DNA from: Cristatella mucedo
Lineage: Eukaryota > Bryozoa > Phylactolaemata > Cristatellidae
DNA length: 64,000 nt
Assembly (NCBI GenBank): GCA_009760855.2
Contig: WPIO01000035.1
Location: 3,921,501-3,985,500 of the forward strand
Reading direction: 5' to 3'
Shown here: positions 38,401 through 48,262 of the stretch, one piece after another
Layout: every line of letters begins with the position of its first letter
Numbering within the stretch: position 1 is the stretch's first letter
Program-made: the position numbers and the translations under genes
Notes under the pieces: model-generated
Databases searched by the model: none
What the model was told of the DNA's origin: nothing
What the model saw: the letters and a program-made list of their open reading frames with translations, nothing else

Positions 38401-39104
38401 CGACTTCTGCAACTCTCTGCTTACTGGCCTACCAGCATGTGCGATCAGGCGATTGCAGCTGGTGCAAAACTCTGCAGCTAGGCTTGTCTGTCGTGAGCGT
38501 CGCAGTTGCCACATTACTCCACTTCTCGCCGACCTGCACTGGTTACCAGTCAAGCAACGGATTGACTTCAAGGTTTTGTCGCTCACTTTTAGATCTCTTC
38601 ATTCTATGGCTCCAGCCTATCTTTCAGATATACTACCCCATCAGGCAAAGCATCGTACCACTCGGTTTTCGGAATCCAACAGTCTAGAAATACCTCGTAC
38701 AAACCTTAAATCCTTTGGAGACCGTGCATTTAGCTCGTATTCTCCAACAGCCTGAAACTCCCTCCCGACCTGCATCAGAACATCCCCTGACCTGACCACA
38801 TTTAAAAGAAACTTAAAAACATACCTATTTAGGACAGCATTTAGTGGGTCCTTGTGATTCGTCCTCGATGTGCTTATGCGTGCTGACACTGTTCATGCTG
38901 CCACTAACCACATTTGCATGCTGACCCAGTGCATGTAACCCCTATACATGTTATTCATTTTGTTTGTTTTTCAAGCATGATTTTACTTACTATTCTATTG
39001 CGTATCACTTTGCAGCAAATGCAAAGTGCCTAGAAAGAGATTAAGTTCTCTGAGGGCGCTTTATCAAGTGCAATAATATTATTATTATTATTATTACTAT
39101 ATTA
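35495..39104 (+). mobile_element. LINE family A, nearly full length
   Basis: The longest family A copy here: a possible 5' UTR of up to about 200 bases (5' boundary not determined), the endonuclease-RT frame, the C-terminal domain continued in the shifted frame 38372-38755, the 3' UTR and an (ATT)n tail at 39077-39104. The C-terminal part also has a premature stop at 38753-38755 (tga where other copies have tgg, Trp). With the frameshift and the GVPHG change this makes three visible lesions. No separate upstream ORF1 was found. Confidence 0.9.
35709..38351 (+). CDS. L2-like LINE ORF: endonuclease plus reverse transcriptase (880 codons)
   Basis: Single long frame of a non-LTR retrotransposon, which would nick target DNA and copy its RNA there. 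The APE-type endonuclease spans about residues 107-315: N-x-RS at 113-116, ETW at 140-142, GGGVA at 171-175, YRPPG at 214-218, GDFN at 245-248, GHTLDQIFS at 283-291 and SDH at 307-309. The RT spans about 585-800: RPLLKK, SNYRPVS, FRANHSTESALL, LLDLSAAFDTID (671-682) and YADD (763-766). Residues 1-106 show no zinc finger or other domain I can name. Oddities: the RT turn reads GVPHG instead of GVPQG (37912 region), and a lost T at about 38313 (atttcag for attttcag) shifts the frame just before the C-terminal domain. ATG at 35709 is the first Met in the open frame. Confidence 0.93.
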   Translation: MPAAALATPAASNLLVSYGRQQLLSLRHRISNAFLDINVVAKIHELCINKRKAPRSHCGGRNGQLRHCSFCIPSIVSNRLARSPACVTVNLSNLVVIRPVVTQSARLNACLWNPRSMCNKPLVINDLISENGIDLLALTETWLKSINCPTIKDATPSGFTFFHTPRSIKTGGGVAMIVRSKFNFKPFAVPSKQSFESIVLVSPENKLPIVAVVYRPPGTKSSFISDFSDLISILCARNRSFLVMGDFNVHFDNLSDAFSTEFRTLTDSLSLVAHVHGPTHIKGHTLDQIFSYNCTLSSPVITKSCLSDHMQISFNLQCVPTFSSKITCESRNLKTLDIDAVLASISASPLLLSPPSDLSSLVDCYNTTLADTLDEFAPLTKHTVRPRPDGLWFTTDIKLAKSTKRKLEKAYKRSGLTVHRQAYEDYCRSYQSILAKAKSSFYRNIVESQMHNPKMLTSTINHLLNRSQVSSLPDDPCDDLADRFSRFFVQKIDKIRESIPAMTTFPLECCSSVLGCASMSAFKQVTSDVVLKLVSQSKKTTSPLDPIPTVLLLRCIDLLLPCITNIINMSLASGQVPAPFKKAVVRPLLKKATLDQENLSNYRPVSRLPFLSKTLERVVADQLNSYIETSHLASKFQSGFRANHSTESALLRVYNDLLRNADMGRVSLLVLLDLSAAFDTIDHKVLLERLSSRLGITGTALQWFRSYLSGRLQSVVVNEQRSSEVPLKHGVPHGSVLGPVLFTVYTLPLADVIAKHNLGFHFYADDTQLYLCFDPSQPSSTSNSLNSLAACIDDIRSWMAANFLKLNDDKTNLLVMGKPSVIQKLERLTFKIGSASISPVASARNLGVIFQSDLSLDDHISSTVKSAYFSFITLLKLGLV

Positions 39105-39273
39105 GTCACCTTATCGGTGACATTTTCATCTTGATTATTCAGCAAGGTCAATTCTTGGTGCCACCGGTAACTGAGTTCTTAAGTTCCTGATTGCTAGTAA
39201 ACTCAGTATTACTCGAACTAGACTAAAAGCTACCAGTGATGATCATAGTTCCAAAACACTACCACCAAGCTAT

Positions 39274-40400
39274 CTAGGCTTTCACTTCTATGCGGATGAC
39301 ACTCACTTGTACCTTTGCTTTGAACCCTCCCAGTCTTCGAGCACCTCAAATTCTCTAAACTCACTAGCTGCATGCATTGATGACATCCGCACATGGATGG
39401 CAGCAAATTTTCTAAAACTTAACTCTGATACAAATAACTTACTAGTTATGGGCAAACCCAGTGTGATCCAGAGATTGGAAAGGCTAACTCTCAAAATTGG
39501 CTCTGCCAGCATATCTACAGTTGAATCAGCTCGAAATCTAGGTGTCATATTCCAAAGCGACCTCTCGTTAGACGACCATATCAGCTCAACAGTCAAATCC
39601 GCCTATTTTCAGCTTCATAACATTGCTAAAATTAGGGCTTGTTTAGATAAGAATACCACATCTAAGTTGGTCCATGCATTCGTGACATCTCGTCTCGACT
39701 TCTGCAACTCTCTGCTTACTGGCCTACCAGCATGTGCGATCAGGCGATTGCAGCTGGTGCAAAACTCTGCAGCTAGGCTTGTCTGTCGTGAGCGTCGCAG
39801 TGGCCACATTACTCCACTTCTCGCCGACCTGCACTGGCTACCAGTCAAGCAACGGATTGACTTCAAGGTTTTGTTGCTCACTTTTAGGTCCCTTCATTCT
39901 ATGGCTCCATTCTATCTGTCAGATATACTACCCCATCAGGCTAAGCATCGTACCACCTGCTTTTCGGAATCCAACAGTCTAGAAATTCCTCATCCAAACC
40001 TTAAATCCTTTGGAGACATTAGTTCATATCAATCATTTAGTTCATATGCTCCCAAAGCCTGGAACTCTCTCCCGACCTGTATCAGAACATCCCCTGACCT
40101 GACCACATTTAAAAGGAACCTATAAACACACCTTTTTAGGACAGCATTTAGTGGGTCCCTGTGATTGGTCCTTGATGTGCTTATGTGTGCCGACACTATG
40201 CATACTGCCACTAACCACATTTGCATGCTGACCCTGTGCATGTCACCCCTAACCATATTATTCATTTCGTTTGTTTTTCAATCATGATTTTACTTACCAT
40301 TCAATGGCATTTCACTTTACAGCAAATGTAAAGCGCCTAGAGAGAGATTAAGTTCTCTGAGGGTGCTTTATCAAGTGAATTATTATTATTGTTATTATTA
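39274..40400 (+). mobile_element. LINE family A, 5'-truncated, open C-terminal half
   Basis: Starts a few codons before YADD (actual reading YADDTHLYLC) and stays open 39307-40125 through FLKLNSDTNNLLVMGKPSV, LVHAFVTSRLDFCNSLLTGLP and LADLHWLPVKQRIDFKVL, to the C-terminus. A 15-base insertion near 40020 (agttcatatcaatcatt) duplicates local sequence in frame. The ORF ends at a TAA at 40123-40125, where other copies continue for about 20 codons. The 3' UTR ends in (ATT)n at 40378-40400. The flanks share aagct, a possible short target duplication. Confidence 0.92.
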
Positions 40401-41339
40401 AGCTCTCCGAAATTTATTTACCATCTGAAACCAAATGAATTACCTGAACTATATAAGTGTCCTACAAATCAATTAGATGTTGATTAGCTGTGAGCACTAT
40501 CTGTGGCGATATTGGCGTTCTAAAATTTCCCACAATCGCCTCAAGTTCAGAACAGCACTCACCTCCAGTTAGTTTAAGATGATCTAAGCACTGCTAATTA
40601 ATTTTTCGAAGATAGTGGCAGATTTTTCTCTGATGTTTAGTTTGGTATAGAAAGCATCCAAGTTTCAGTCTAAACACCGGGACTTCTTCAGCATTTCGTC
40701 CTTAGTTAGCAACCCAAGCGAAAGTCTCGTGCAGTAAAACGTTCATCAATAAAGTCATAAACAATGAAAATTGGTCAAAACAATTACTAATGATCCCGGG
40801 GAACTATTCAAAACTTCCGAAACTAAGTATTACAAACACGGTATAGCATCCCCTAACAGAAGACCTTCGGCCAGGTATTCAGCCCACCTAACCATGCTAG
40901 TCCTTGCCGACGCTGGACAAATACCTATGAAGCTCCGAATGCCTCCACTCCAAGCTCGTCTAGTGAGTCGGATACACTGCCTCAACATCCATGCAGGTTT
41001 TCCAAAGGCAGCAGAGCGCGAATGTAAGTAAGAGCACACACACTGTAATATAGTCAAGTGTTTAAGTTTAAGCTTGCAGCCGCACCACTGTGAGGCAACA
41101 CACCGATTCTGGAGGAGTTCTTGAACTTGCTGAGGCATTTCAAAGTTTTTTTTAGCTTCAATAAAATTAGAAGTCCAGCACCTGAATCTCAGTCAAACCC
41201 CTAAATCCGTTCTGGGTTCTTTGCAGATCTCTATTTAAAGTGAACTTCTGGGATAAATGATTCAAGCCGACCATATCAGCTTTAAATTTAATGCTGATCG
41301 TATTCCATTGTATCTGTTCTTTACCCTGCCCCCATAAGT
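40401..41339. other. No gene seen
   Basis: Unassigned. The frames at 40771-41031 (+) and 40830-41138 (-) overlap and show no domain. Confidence 0.4.
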
Positions 41340-42560
41340 TGCTGCCATGAATGATGAAACTGAATGCTGGCCTTTCAGATATTGTACCGTGGATGATAGC
41401 AAATTTCCGCAAGCAAACTCATGATGATCTCAAACTGCTACTTATAAGTCACCCCGAGTGCATGGCTGTATTAGGAGACTGTGTGTTCCTCACAGGTAAC
41501 GGTGCTGTGCAGCCGTCACAGTGCACTCAAAATTTATGCTTCGTCATTGGCAATTGCCTATATTTTGAAAGTTTCAATAAGAAGACTGCCACCACAGCTA
41601 GCGATCCCGTCCAATCCCTCTCTAAGATTAGGCACCGTCGGCCAAGGTGGCTTACGAAAAACTCAACAAGCTCTATGGTTACGTCTAGGCTGGATAGTTG
41701 CATTTCCATTTTGGGTGGCTACCGAAAAAAGCCATTGGCCACAACATCTTGCAATGATTATGGCTACAAGCAAGGGTGATGCTAGAGGGTGTAAGGGGCC
41801 CCTACAGCTGATCAGCTACACTACCTGCCCCCTATTTCCTACTTCTACCAAAACTCACCAAGGACGACATTTTGTCTTATTTAGCCTTAATAAGCATGGT
41901 CAGTGTTCGTGTTAAATGAACACTGCGATTTGCTCTATAATCGCTCATTACTTACGGGCCAAACCCATCGAAGATAAATATTTTACAGATTTGCCTTTGG
42001 AGGAAAATATTAACTCTGCAACTGGATGCAAGGTTAGTTCACAAATCGCGGAAGTTCAGCCACATTTTTTTGAAGGCTTCCAGTCGATCAACGGATACAG
42101 AACTAATGTTATTGCATGGACCCTCATGGCCCGCCGTGGCTTGGTTCCGTCATACCGAACTGAACAGCTTTAGCTTCAGCCTTCTTGTACCCTCTGGTCC
42201 TTTATGGGTGATAATTCAGCTGTTTGACTGTAACGCTGCCTAAAGACCATTGGCGACAGGAGCATTTGCTTTGCAGGTCCCAGACTAGTGATCTCACTAC
42301 TCCATGGCATCCGTTTTCCTTCTTCTGAATTGGGCACAGCCTGTCTAGACATCCTGAGCAGCTACTACCATGCTACTCACTACCTCAGATGCTCTCCTTA
42401 CCAAGCTCGACTTTTCATTTTCTGTTTGTTGCCTGAGATACAGTTTGCAGGCTACCGAATACGTACCGAAAGACGCTTAGGCTTTGATCGTGCTATACAT
42501 ATCACCCACTTAATATATACGGCTTTGCAGAGTTACAGACAGAGATATATTACGCTACAG
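41340..42560 (+). mobile_element. LINE family B, decayed
   Basis: The frame 41351-41779 follows family B: IVPWMIANFRKQTHDDLKLL, then a diverged ARNLG region, SLSKIRHRRPRWL and SSMVTSRLDSCIS. Later blocks at 42115-42175 (gcccgccgtggcttggttcc), 42250-42310 and 42355-42490 (gctactaccatgctactcac; gaatacgtaccgaaagacgc) continue in other frames to the shared family B end near 42545. Confidence 0.8.
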
Positions 42561-42679
42561 AATTCTGGGTATACAGAATTTTGCCTAGCACCTTGAGAGT
42601 AACAGTAACAACTGTGGTTTAGATCCATATGTCAAAAAGAACTTGTTGCAGCTTTCAGGAGTTCAAGGCCAGTCGTATG

Positions 42680-42796
<117 letters not shown>

Positions 42797-42994
42797 TTAT
42801 ATGTTTATATGTATGTGTAAATATATATGCATGTATACGTATGTGGGTTTTTGGTAGCCCTGTCCTTGTAGAATTTTCAACTTTTGGTCGAAACAGAACA
42901 GGGTGCTAGCCTGATTGGGGAGTGAGTAGCTATGGAGTGAGCAAGATTATTAGCTAGCCTTTGTCGTAAGTAGTCCCAAATTCTCAACAATAAT

Positions 42995-43140
42995 CTAATG
43001 CATACAATTCATTTGCATAACACCCTAAGTGAACTTAACATCTTTTCAAGCGCTTCACATAGGTCTCGGGGCTCGAGCCCACAACCTCAGCCTGACCCTG
43101 GTCGCCGGGGCACCTTAACCTTTGGATGATGACGAGCTGC
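42995..43140 (-). mobile_element. tRNA-derived SINE, best copy
   Basis: On the minus strand: ccaaaggttaaggtgccccg (A-box-like), then gaggttgtgggctcgagccc (B-box-like), then gaagcgcttgaaaagatg, gttaagttcacttagggtg and atgcaaatgaattgt. The 3' part resembles the terminus of LINE family A (aagcgcctag, gattaagttctctgagggtg). This is the usual sign of a SINE mobilised by a partner LINE. Confidence 0.65.
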
Positions 43141-44100
43141 ATAGGAAGTCTCCTCAAAGAAAATTTCAAGCATGCGGTAGTGGGTGGTCAAAGCCGAAAC
43201 CCAAATGTAGATATAGAAATTTTGCTTAATGCTTGCATATCGCATTTAAGGAAGAGTAAAAAGTTACCGATTACTTGAGCAGGTTTAGCATTGCAAAAAA
43301 GGAGCTCGCTTTAATTGTCATTTAGCTTTGAGGATTGTTGGTTGGCATGCTCGATCTAATGTCTAAAATGTAAGATTTCTTGCTGCTAAGCACCGCACTT
43401 AAAACAGCTTAGCATAGCGAGGTCATCTGGAAATGTTCGGCTAGAGAACCTAGGTGGTTAGAGAGATTCTGAACAAATGCACCAGAACGTGCCTGCTTGG
43501 TTTTTTGTGGGCATGCCCCCTTGACCGCCTGAGGGCCGCCATCATCGAAGTCTGACTTACGTACGGGAAATTCTTGAAACAACTGGAGAGGAGCTATTAC
43601 AACTCGTACGGGAGGCCGCGAAGTAAATACGAACCTCACGGACCTCTATTAATACTGCTATGCACATGTACTAGCCAAGGCACGCTCTTTCAGGATGTCA
43701 GAAAAGGCTCAATAAGGGTTCGTGTGCATACTCATGACCACTTCTGTCAAAATGTTTACAAGAAAGTAAACCGTAACAACATCGTAACCAGAGAAATAAG
43801 TAACCATAGAATAATTGCTATTTAGTATCGGGATAGATCTGCCATGTGGCTTTGAACTCAGAAACAGGGATTTTGTATCGCTGATTGTCCTTTATGCACT
43901 GACTTAGCCAAATTTGTTATTTCCGGCATGCGTATTAATATACCCATTCTCATAATATTCTTATGACTAGCCCTCAGGACAAGATGACGTGATCCATAGC
44001 TCAGATGTAATCCTCAACGAGCCTTCGACCGCCTGTGGCTTTTTTATATCTCGGTTTCATTTTCCTGAGTATTTTGTGAGACGAATTGTACATTTATCTT
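43141..44100. other. No gene seen
   Basis: Unassigned. The minus frame 43409-43639 has no recognisable domain. Confidence 0.4.
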
Positions 44101-44121
44101 GGATGACCTTTGAACTTAAGC

Positions 44122-44325
44122 ATGTGCAAACGGAAGAGTGTAGTAAGTGCTATGAGGAAATCGTGGATTATGATTGTAATAAATATATACGACATACAAA
44201 GGTGTGCAGACGAGTTCCTGAGTTGTACAAATAGATGCGAGTCTTTGTCTTTCTGCGTCTTTGAATGTTATCGAGGTGTACATGGACCGACATGCAAGCC
44301 GTATATTTTGTGCTACCTTAACTGA
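44122..44325 (+). CDS. Cysteine-rich reading frames, unknown
   Basis: Two overlapping plus frames are cysteine-rich. One has EECSKCYEEIVDYDCNKY with a further Cys before it stops at about 44233. The other carries CADEFLSCTNRCE, FCVFECY and a C-x7-C end before TGA at 44323-44325. A shift of frame or a small intron near 44210-44230 would join them, but no convincing GT-AG pair is seen. Possible secreted or EGF-like exon. Family not recognised, and the clustering of Cys could be chance. Confidence 0.2.
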   Translation: MCKRKSVVSAMRKSWIMIVINIYDIQRCADEFLSCTNRCESLSFCVFECYRGVHGPTCKPYILCYLN

Positions 44326-44329
44326 AATA

Positions 44330-46575
44330 TTCTTAGAAATTGCTACAGTAAATTGAGCGGTGTCCTGTTAAGTTGCAGTCAGTAGTGCAGCACGATATTT
44401 ATGGTGATTTGGACCCACAGTGTAAGCATTGGCTCCATGCCCACAGTGAGCCAGCAGCAGCCACTTTTTCTCTTAGTTGCAATGCTTAAATACGGCTTGT
44501 TCTAGCTGGCCGGGGCCAAGTGACTCCAGGTACACCCGGTGCGTAACTCTTGCCCGAGGTAGCTGATGATGCTATGATTTATCCCCTATCGGACCCAAAG
44601 CAGCTCATTACGAGGGCCTAAAAATAGTTGCCCCGTGGCAACTCATTGAATGTACGGCTATAGAGGTAGAGGTATAGGTATCTCGGTGTGAGCACTTATT
44701 AAGCCCCCCTGCACTATTATGTGGCTTCGGGAGAATTTTCAGCAGTTGGAACTGCTGGTCTGCACTACAGGTAAAATTTAATCCGGCAACAGATTTCCAT
44801 TTTAGTCAGCTTTATAGTGTCGAGTTGTTATTCGAAATCATGCCATTCGCTAGTCCTCTTCTCTTACATAAACGTAACCAAAGTGAGTGCAATAGAATTT
44901 GATGTCCTGCGGAAACTAGAATCCAGCATAGCAAATCGCAGTTAGCACACAATATCCTTTAGTTAACCGATTGTATAAAGATACAATTTCTGCACTTCTT
45001 TGCTAAGATGCTAGCGGCATTCGTTCATCTGATTGCCAACAATTGGTGATTGCCAATCAAGTTGTAAGGCAGTTTACCAGCTCGATGGCAGCGAACTTTG
45101 CTGAAGTAAAACTAATCTAGGTGCCTCAATCACGGTATATTGTGTTCGTATCAGTAAGATCAAGCTGCATACCACCCAACTAAAGACGTTGCATGCTTAA
45201 CAGTCCCTCATGCAACTGAGTTGTGGACATAATCCTCGGAGACGCAGGTTAGGCAGAGGTAGTGAAGCGGCAGCGTGATAGAATGGCCAGATTTTAACGA
45301 CCGAAATATTATTTGTGGTTCTTGAATTAATAATGATTGAACTCTCCCATTGAATAATCTTTTGTTAGCTGGCACAGACGCCGGAATAATGTAATAGTCT
45401 CACAGCTGTACTCTAAAGCTTTGCTTCAGGCAGGAAGTGAGCTGGAGGCGTTGAAACTGACGATTGTTGCGACCAAGGCTAGCATTAGTTTGCAATTCTG
45501 TACCTGGCATTCAGAGCTTTACCTGGCATCTCTGAGACCCTAGGTGAAAGTATCATTATCTAAGCCACTATAGCAAGGTAAAGTAAACACTGAACTGAGC
45601 CTGCGAGGCACATATGACAACATTTTACGATTGCAGAGGAGTCGCTAAACCCAGAGAGCCTTGACAAGTGGACATTCGTCTTTTATATTTATCAGTCACA
45701 GGGTCTTCTCGTGGCTCCGAGCAGCACACACGAGGCTGTGATTGGCAAAAGATAAGCACAAAAGTGAGCTACATTTCAGAGTGGCTGTGCAAACTTCGGT
45801 ATGCCTTGGAATTACTGTACACCTAGCTATCCACGTTAGTGGCACACTACGTAGGGCGGTTGCTTTTCACGACCTCGGCCCCGAGGTCATGGGCTTAAAT
45901 CCTGTGGTGGGCGACCCTGTATCTCCACGGCAATCGCTGGTGATAGCCATCAAGGCTCTTCTGTCGCTATACAAAAGAGGCTGTTATATCAGCTGTTTTT
46001 TATTTTATTTACGAATTGGTAGCCAGTTGCAACCGAGCTTTAGGAAAGAGGGAGATACTGCCGTCTTGATCTAGTGTGCTATACTGTCACACTATTAGTA
46101 GGCCATAACGACGATGTGCAAACATTCTCTGCATAAGAGTGCAGAGGTGACAAAGCTAGAGTTCAACTAAATGCCACAATCCAATGCAATATACGCATAT
46201 TAGACGAAAGTTAGCTGGGCATTGGCACTGACAAACTTAAATTCCGAATGAATATTGTATGCCTCTATCATTTTTACGTAACCGGCAAATTTCATTTCAT
46301 TCTGTGCCCGAGCACCCATGCGAGTCGGCTGCTAAGAAGCAATCATGTACAGCAATCTACCTAAATAACCTACAATCCATTGTGGCCGCCTTAAATCCAC
46401 CAAATTAGCAATCCACCACAATTCTCATTTCGCATTGCATCTCAGTGTAAGTATGCATACTTTCAATCTTTAACCTACACTACGCACGTACCTTATATAC
46501 CGTCAATCATGGGCAATGCCCGTCAAATGACGAAAATGGCCAGTGATAGCATGGCAATCAACCATGATCCTCGCT
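44330..46575. other. Mostly unassigned
   Basis: Apart from the tRNA-like piece at 45855-45965, no gene or repeat recognised. The stretch 44640-44690 has a purine-rich ggctatagaggtagaggtat motif. Confidence 0.4.
45855..45965 (+). mobile_element. tRNA-like / SINE head, degenerate
   Basis: Contains gtagggcggttgcttttcac (A-box region), cctcggccccgagg (a perfect hairpin at the anticodon-arm position) and tcatgggcttaaatcctgtg (B-box-like). It does not fold as a clean tRNA and lacks an acceptor stem match. No LINE-like tail follows. Confidence 0.35.
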
Positions 46576-46579
46576 TAAA

Positions 46580-46725
46580 TGCATTTCTGTCTGTAACTCC
46601 ACGAAGCCGGAAAGACTATGCGAGTGTTATGCAAGAGAGTTTTGCATAGCACACTCACAGTCTAAGCGACTTTCTAAACCCATTCGGTAGCCAACCGACT
46701 TCATTTAATGTAACAAAGAGAGAGT
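46580..46725 (-). mobile_element. LINE family B, 3' end, antisense
   Basis: Matches 34160-34310: gtctgtaactccacgaag, then actcacagtctaagcgactt and cattcggtagccaaccgactt. Confidence 0.8.
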
Positions 46726-46804
46726 GGAAGCATTGGGGAGTGAAATCACTAGCCAGTGGCTTGCTGATTCATCGTTTACATATCCCCGCACAAAGTATTT
46801 GAAA

Positions 46805-47475
46805 AACTGCTTTCTCGTCTACCGGCCAGTGCAATCAGGTACTTTAGGATGGTGCAAGAATCTGATTCTAGGCTTGTCTGTCGTTAGGGTTGAAGCTGCC
46901 ACATCACAACACTTCTAGTACACCTGCATTGGCGCTCAGTCAAGCAACTAATTTAATTGAAGGTTCTGTCGTTCAATTTCAGGTCCCTTCATTCCTTAGC
47001 TTCAGCCTACTTGTCAGATCTGCTCTGCCACCATGCTAAGTACAGTACCATCCGCTTTTCGGAATCTAATCGCTTACCTATACCTCGTACGAACCTAAAT
47101 TCTTGTTAGGCCTCGTCTTTAGTTCGTATCGTCTTTATGCCTGGAACTCAATTTCGACTGGCATCGTGACAGCACTGAATGCACCACATTTTACAAAAAA
47201 GCTAAAAACGCATATATTTATCTCACGATTTAGTTGGTCCATGTAATTCGTTCTTTGTGTTCTTATGAGTGCTGATACTGGGCTTGCTGTAACAAATGAT
47301 ATTTGTATGCCGACCCAGTGGCTGTCACTTAGGCTCGCTGTCATTGAGAATGCTACCAGTATCCCTTCGGTCATGCTCAATTTTCAGCAAATACTCAGTC
47401 CCTAGAGAGAGATTAAGATATGTGATGGTGTTATTAAAATCTAGCATTATCATTATCATTTGTAGTATTATGATT
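46805..47475 (+). mobile_element. LINE family A, C-terminal region and 3' UTR, decayed
   Basis: Matches the region from the SLLTGLPAC segment onward (gtctaccggccagtgcaatc), through the diverged WLPVKQ and YLSDL segments, to agagagattaagatatgtga and an ATT/ATC tail. Confidence 0.8.
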
Positions 47476-47657
47476 ATTCTTTCGCAATCGGCCTAAGCCT
47501 GGTACTTATCGCCTTTTGCAGGCCTGAAGCTGTATATATCACATAGCCTTGGATAGATTTCCGTGGTCGGTGAGTTTTAAAGTCAAACGACTAAGATTTA
47601 ACAATCTAAGGGTGCTTTACAAGTAGCCTATAATAACTGTCATTATTATCCCGCATA

Positions 47658-48262
47658 ATACTAATAATAATAACAATTCACTTGATAAGTGCCCTCAGGG
47701 AACTTAATCTTTCTCTAGGCGCTCTACATTTGCTGTAAAGTGAAATGCAATTGAATGGTAAGTAAAATCATGCTTGAAAAACAAACGAAATGAATAATAT
47801 GTTTAGGGGTGACATGCACAGGGTCAGCATGCAAATGTGGTTAGTGGCAGCATGCACAGTGTCAGCACGCATAAGCACATCAAGGACGAATCACAGGGAC
47901 CCACTAAATGCTGTCCTAAAAAGGTGTGTTTTTAGGTTCCCTTTAAATGTGGTCAGGTCAGGGGATGTTCTAATGCAGGTCGGGAGGGAGTTCCAGGCTT
48001 TGGGAGCATATGAACTAAATGCACGGTCTCCAAAGGATTTGAGGTTTGTATGAGGTATTTCTAGACTGTTGGATTCCGAAAAGCGGGTGGTACGATGCTT
48101 AGCCTGATGGGGTAGTATATCTGACAGATAGGCTGGAACCATAGAATGAAGGGACCTAAAAGTGAGCGACAAAACCTTGAAGTCAATCCGTTGCTTGACT
48201 GGTAGCCAGTGCAGGTCGGCGAGAAGTGGAGTAATGTGGCCACTGTGACGCTCACGACAGAA
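47658..48262 (-). mobile_element. LINE family A, 5'-truncated, antisense, little decayed
   Basis: Minus-strand frame 47891-48172: MSLTFRSLHSMVPAYLSDIL, then FGDRAFSSYAPKAWNSLPTC, ending TAFSGSL at the normal family stop. No lesions in this part. It lies tail-to-tail with the copy at 46805-47475. Confidence 0.9.

Noticed and set aside
45855-45965. Intact tRNA gene
   Set aside because: B-box-like and anticodon-arm-like parts are visible, but no acceptor stem or full cloverleaf can be drawn, so it is listed as a SINE-like remnant.
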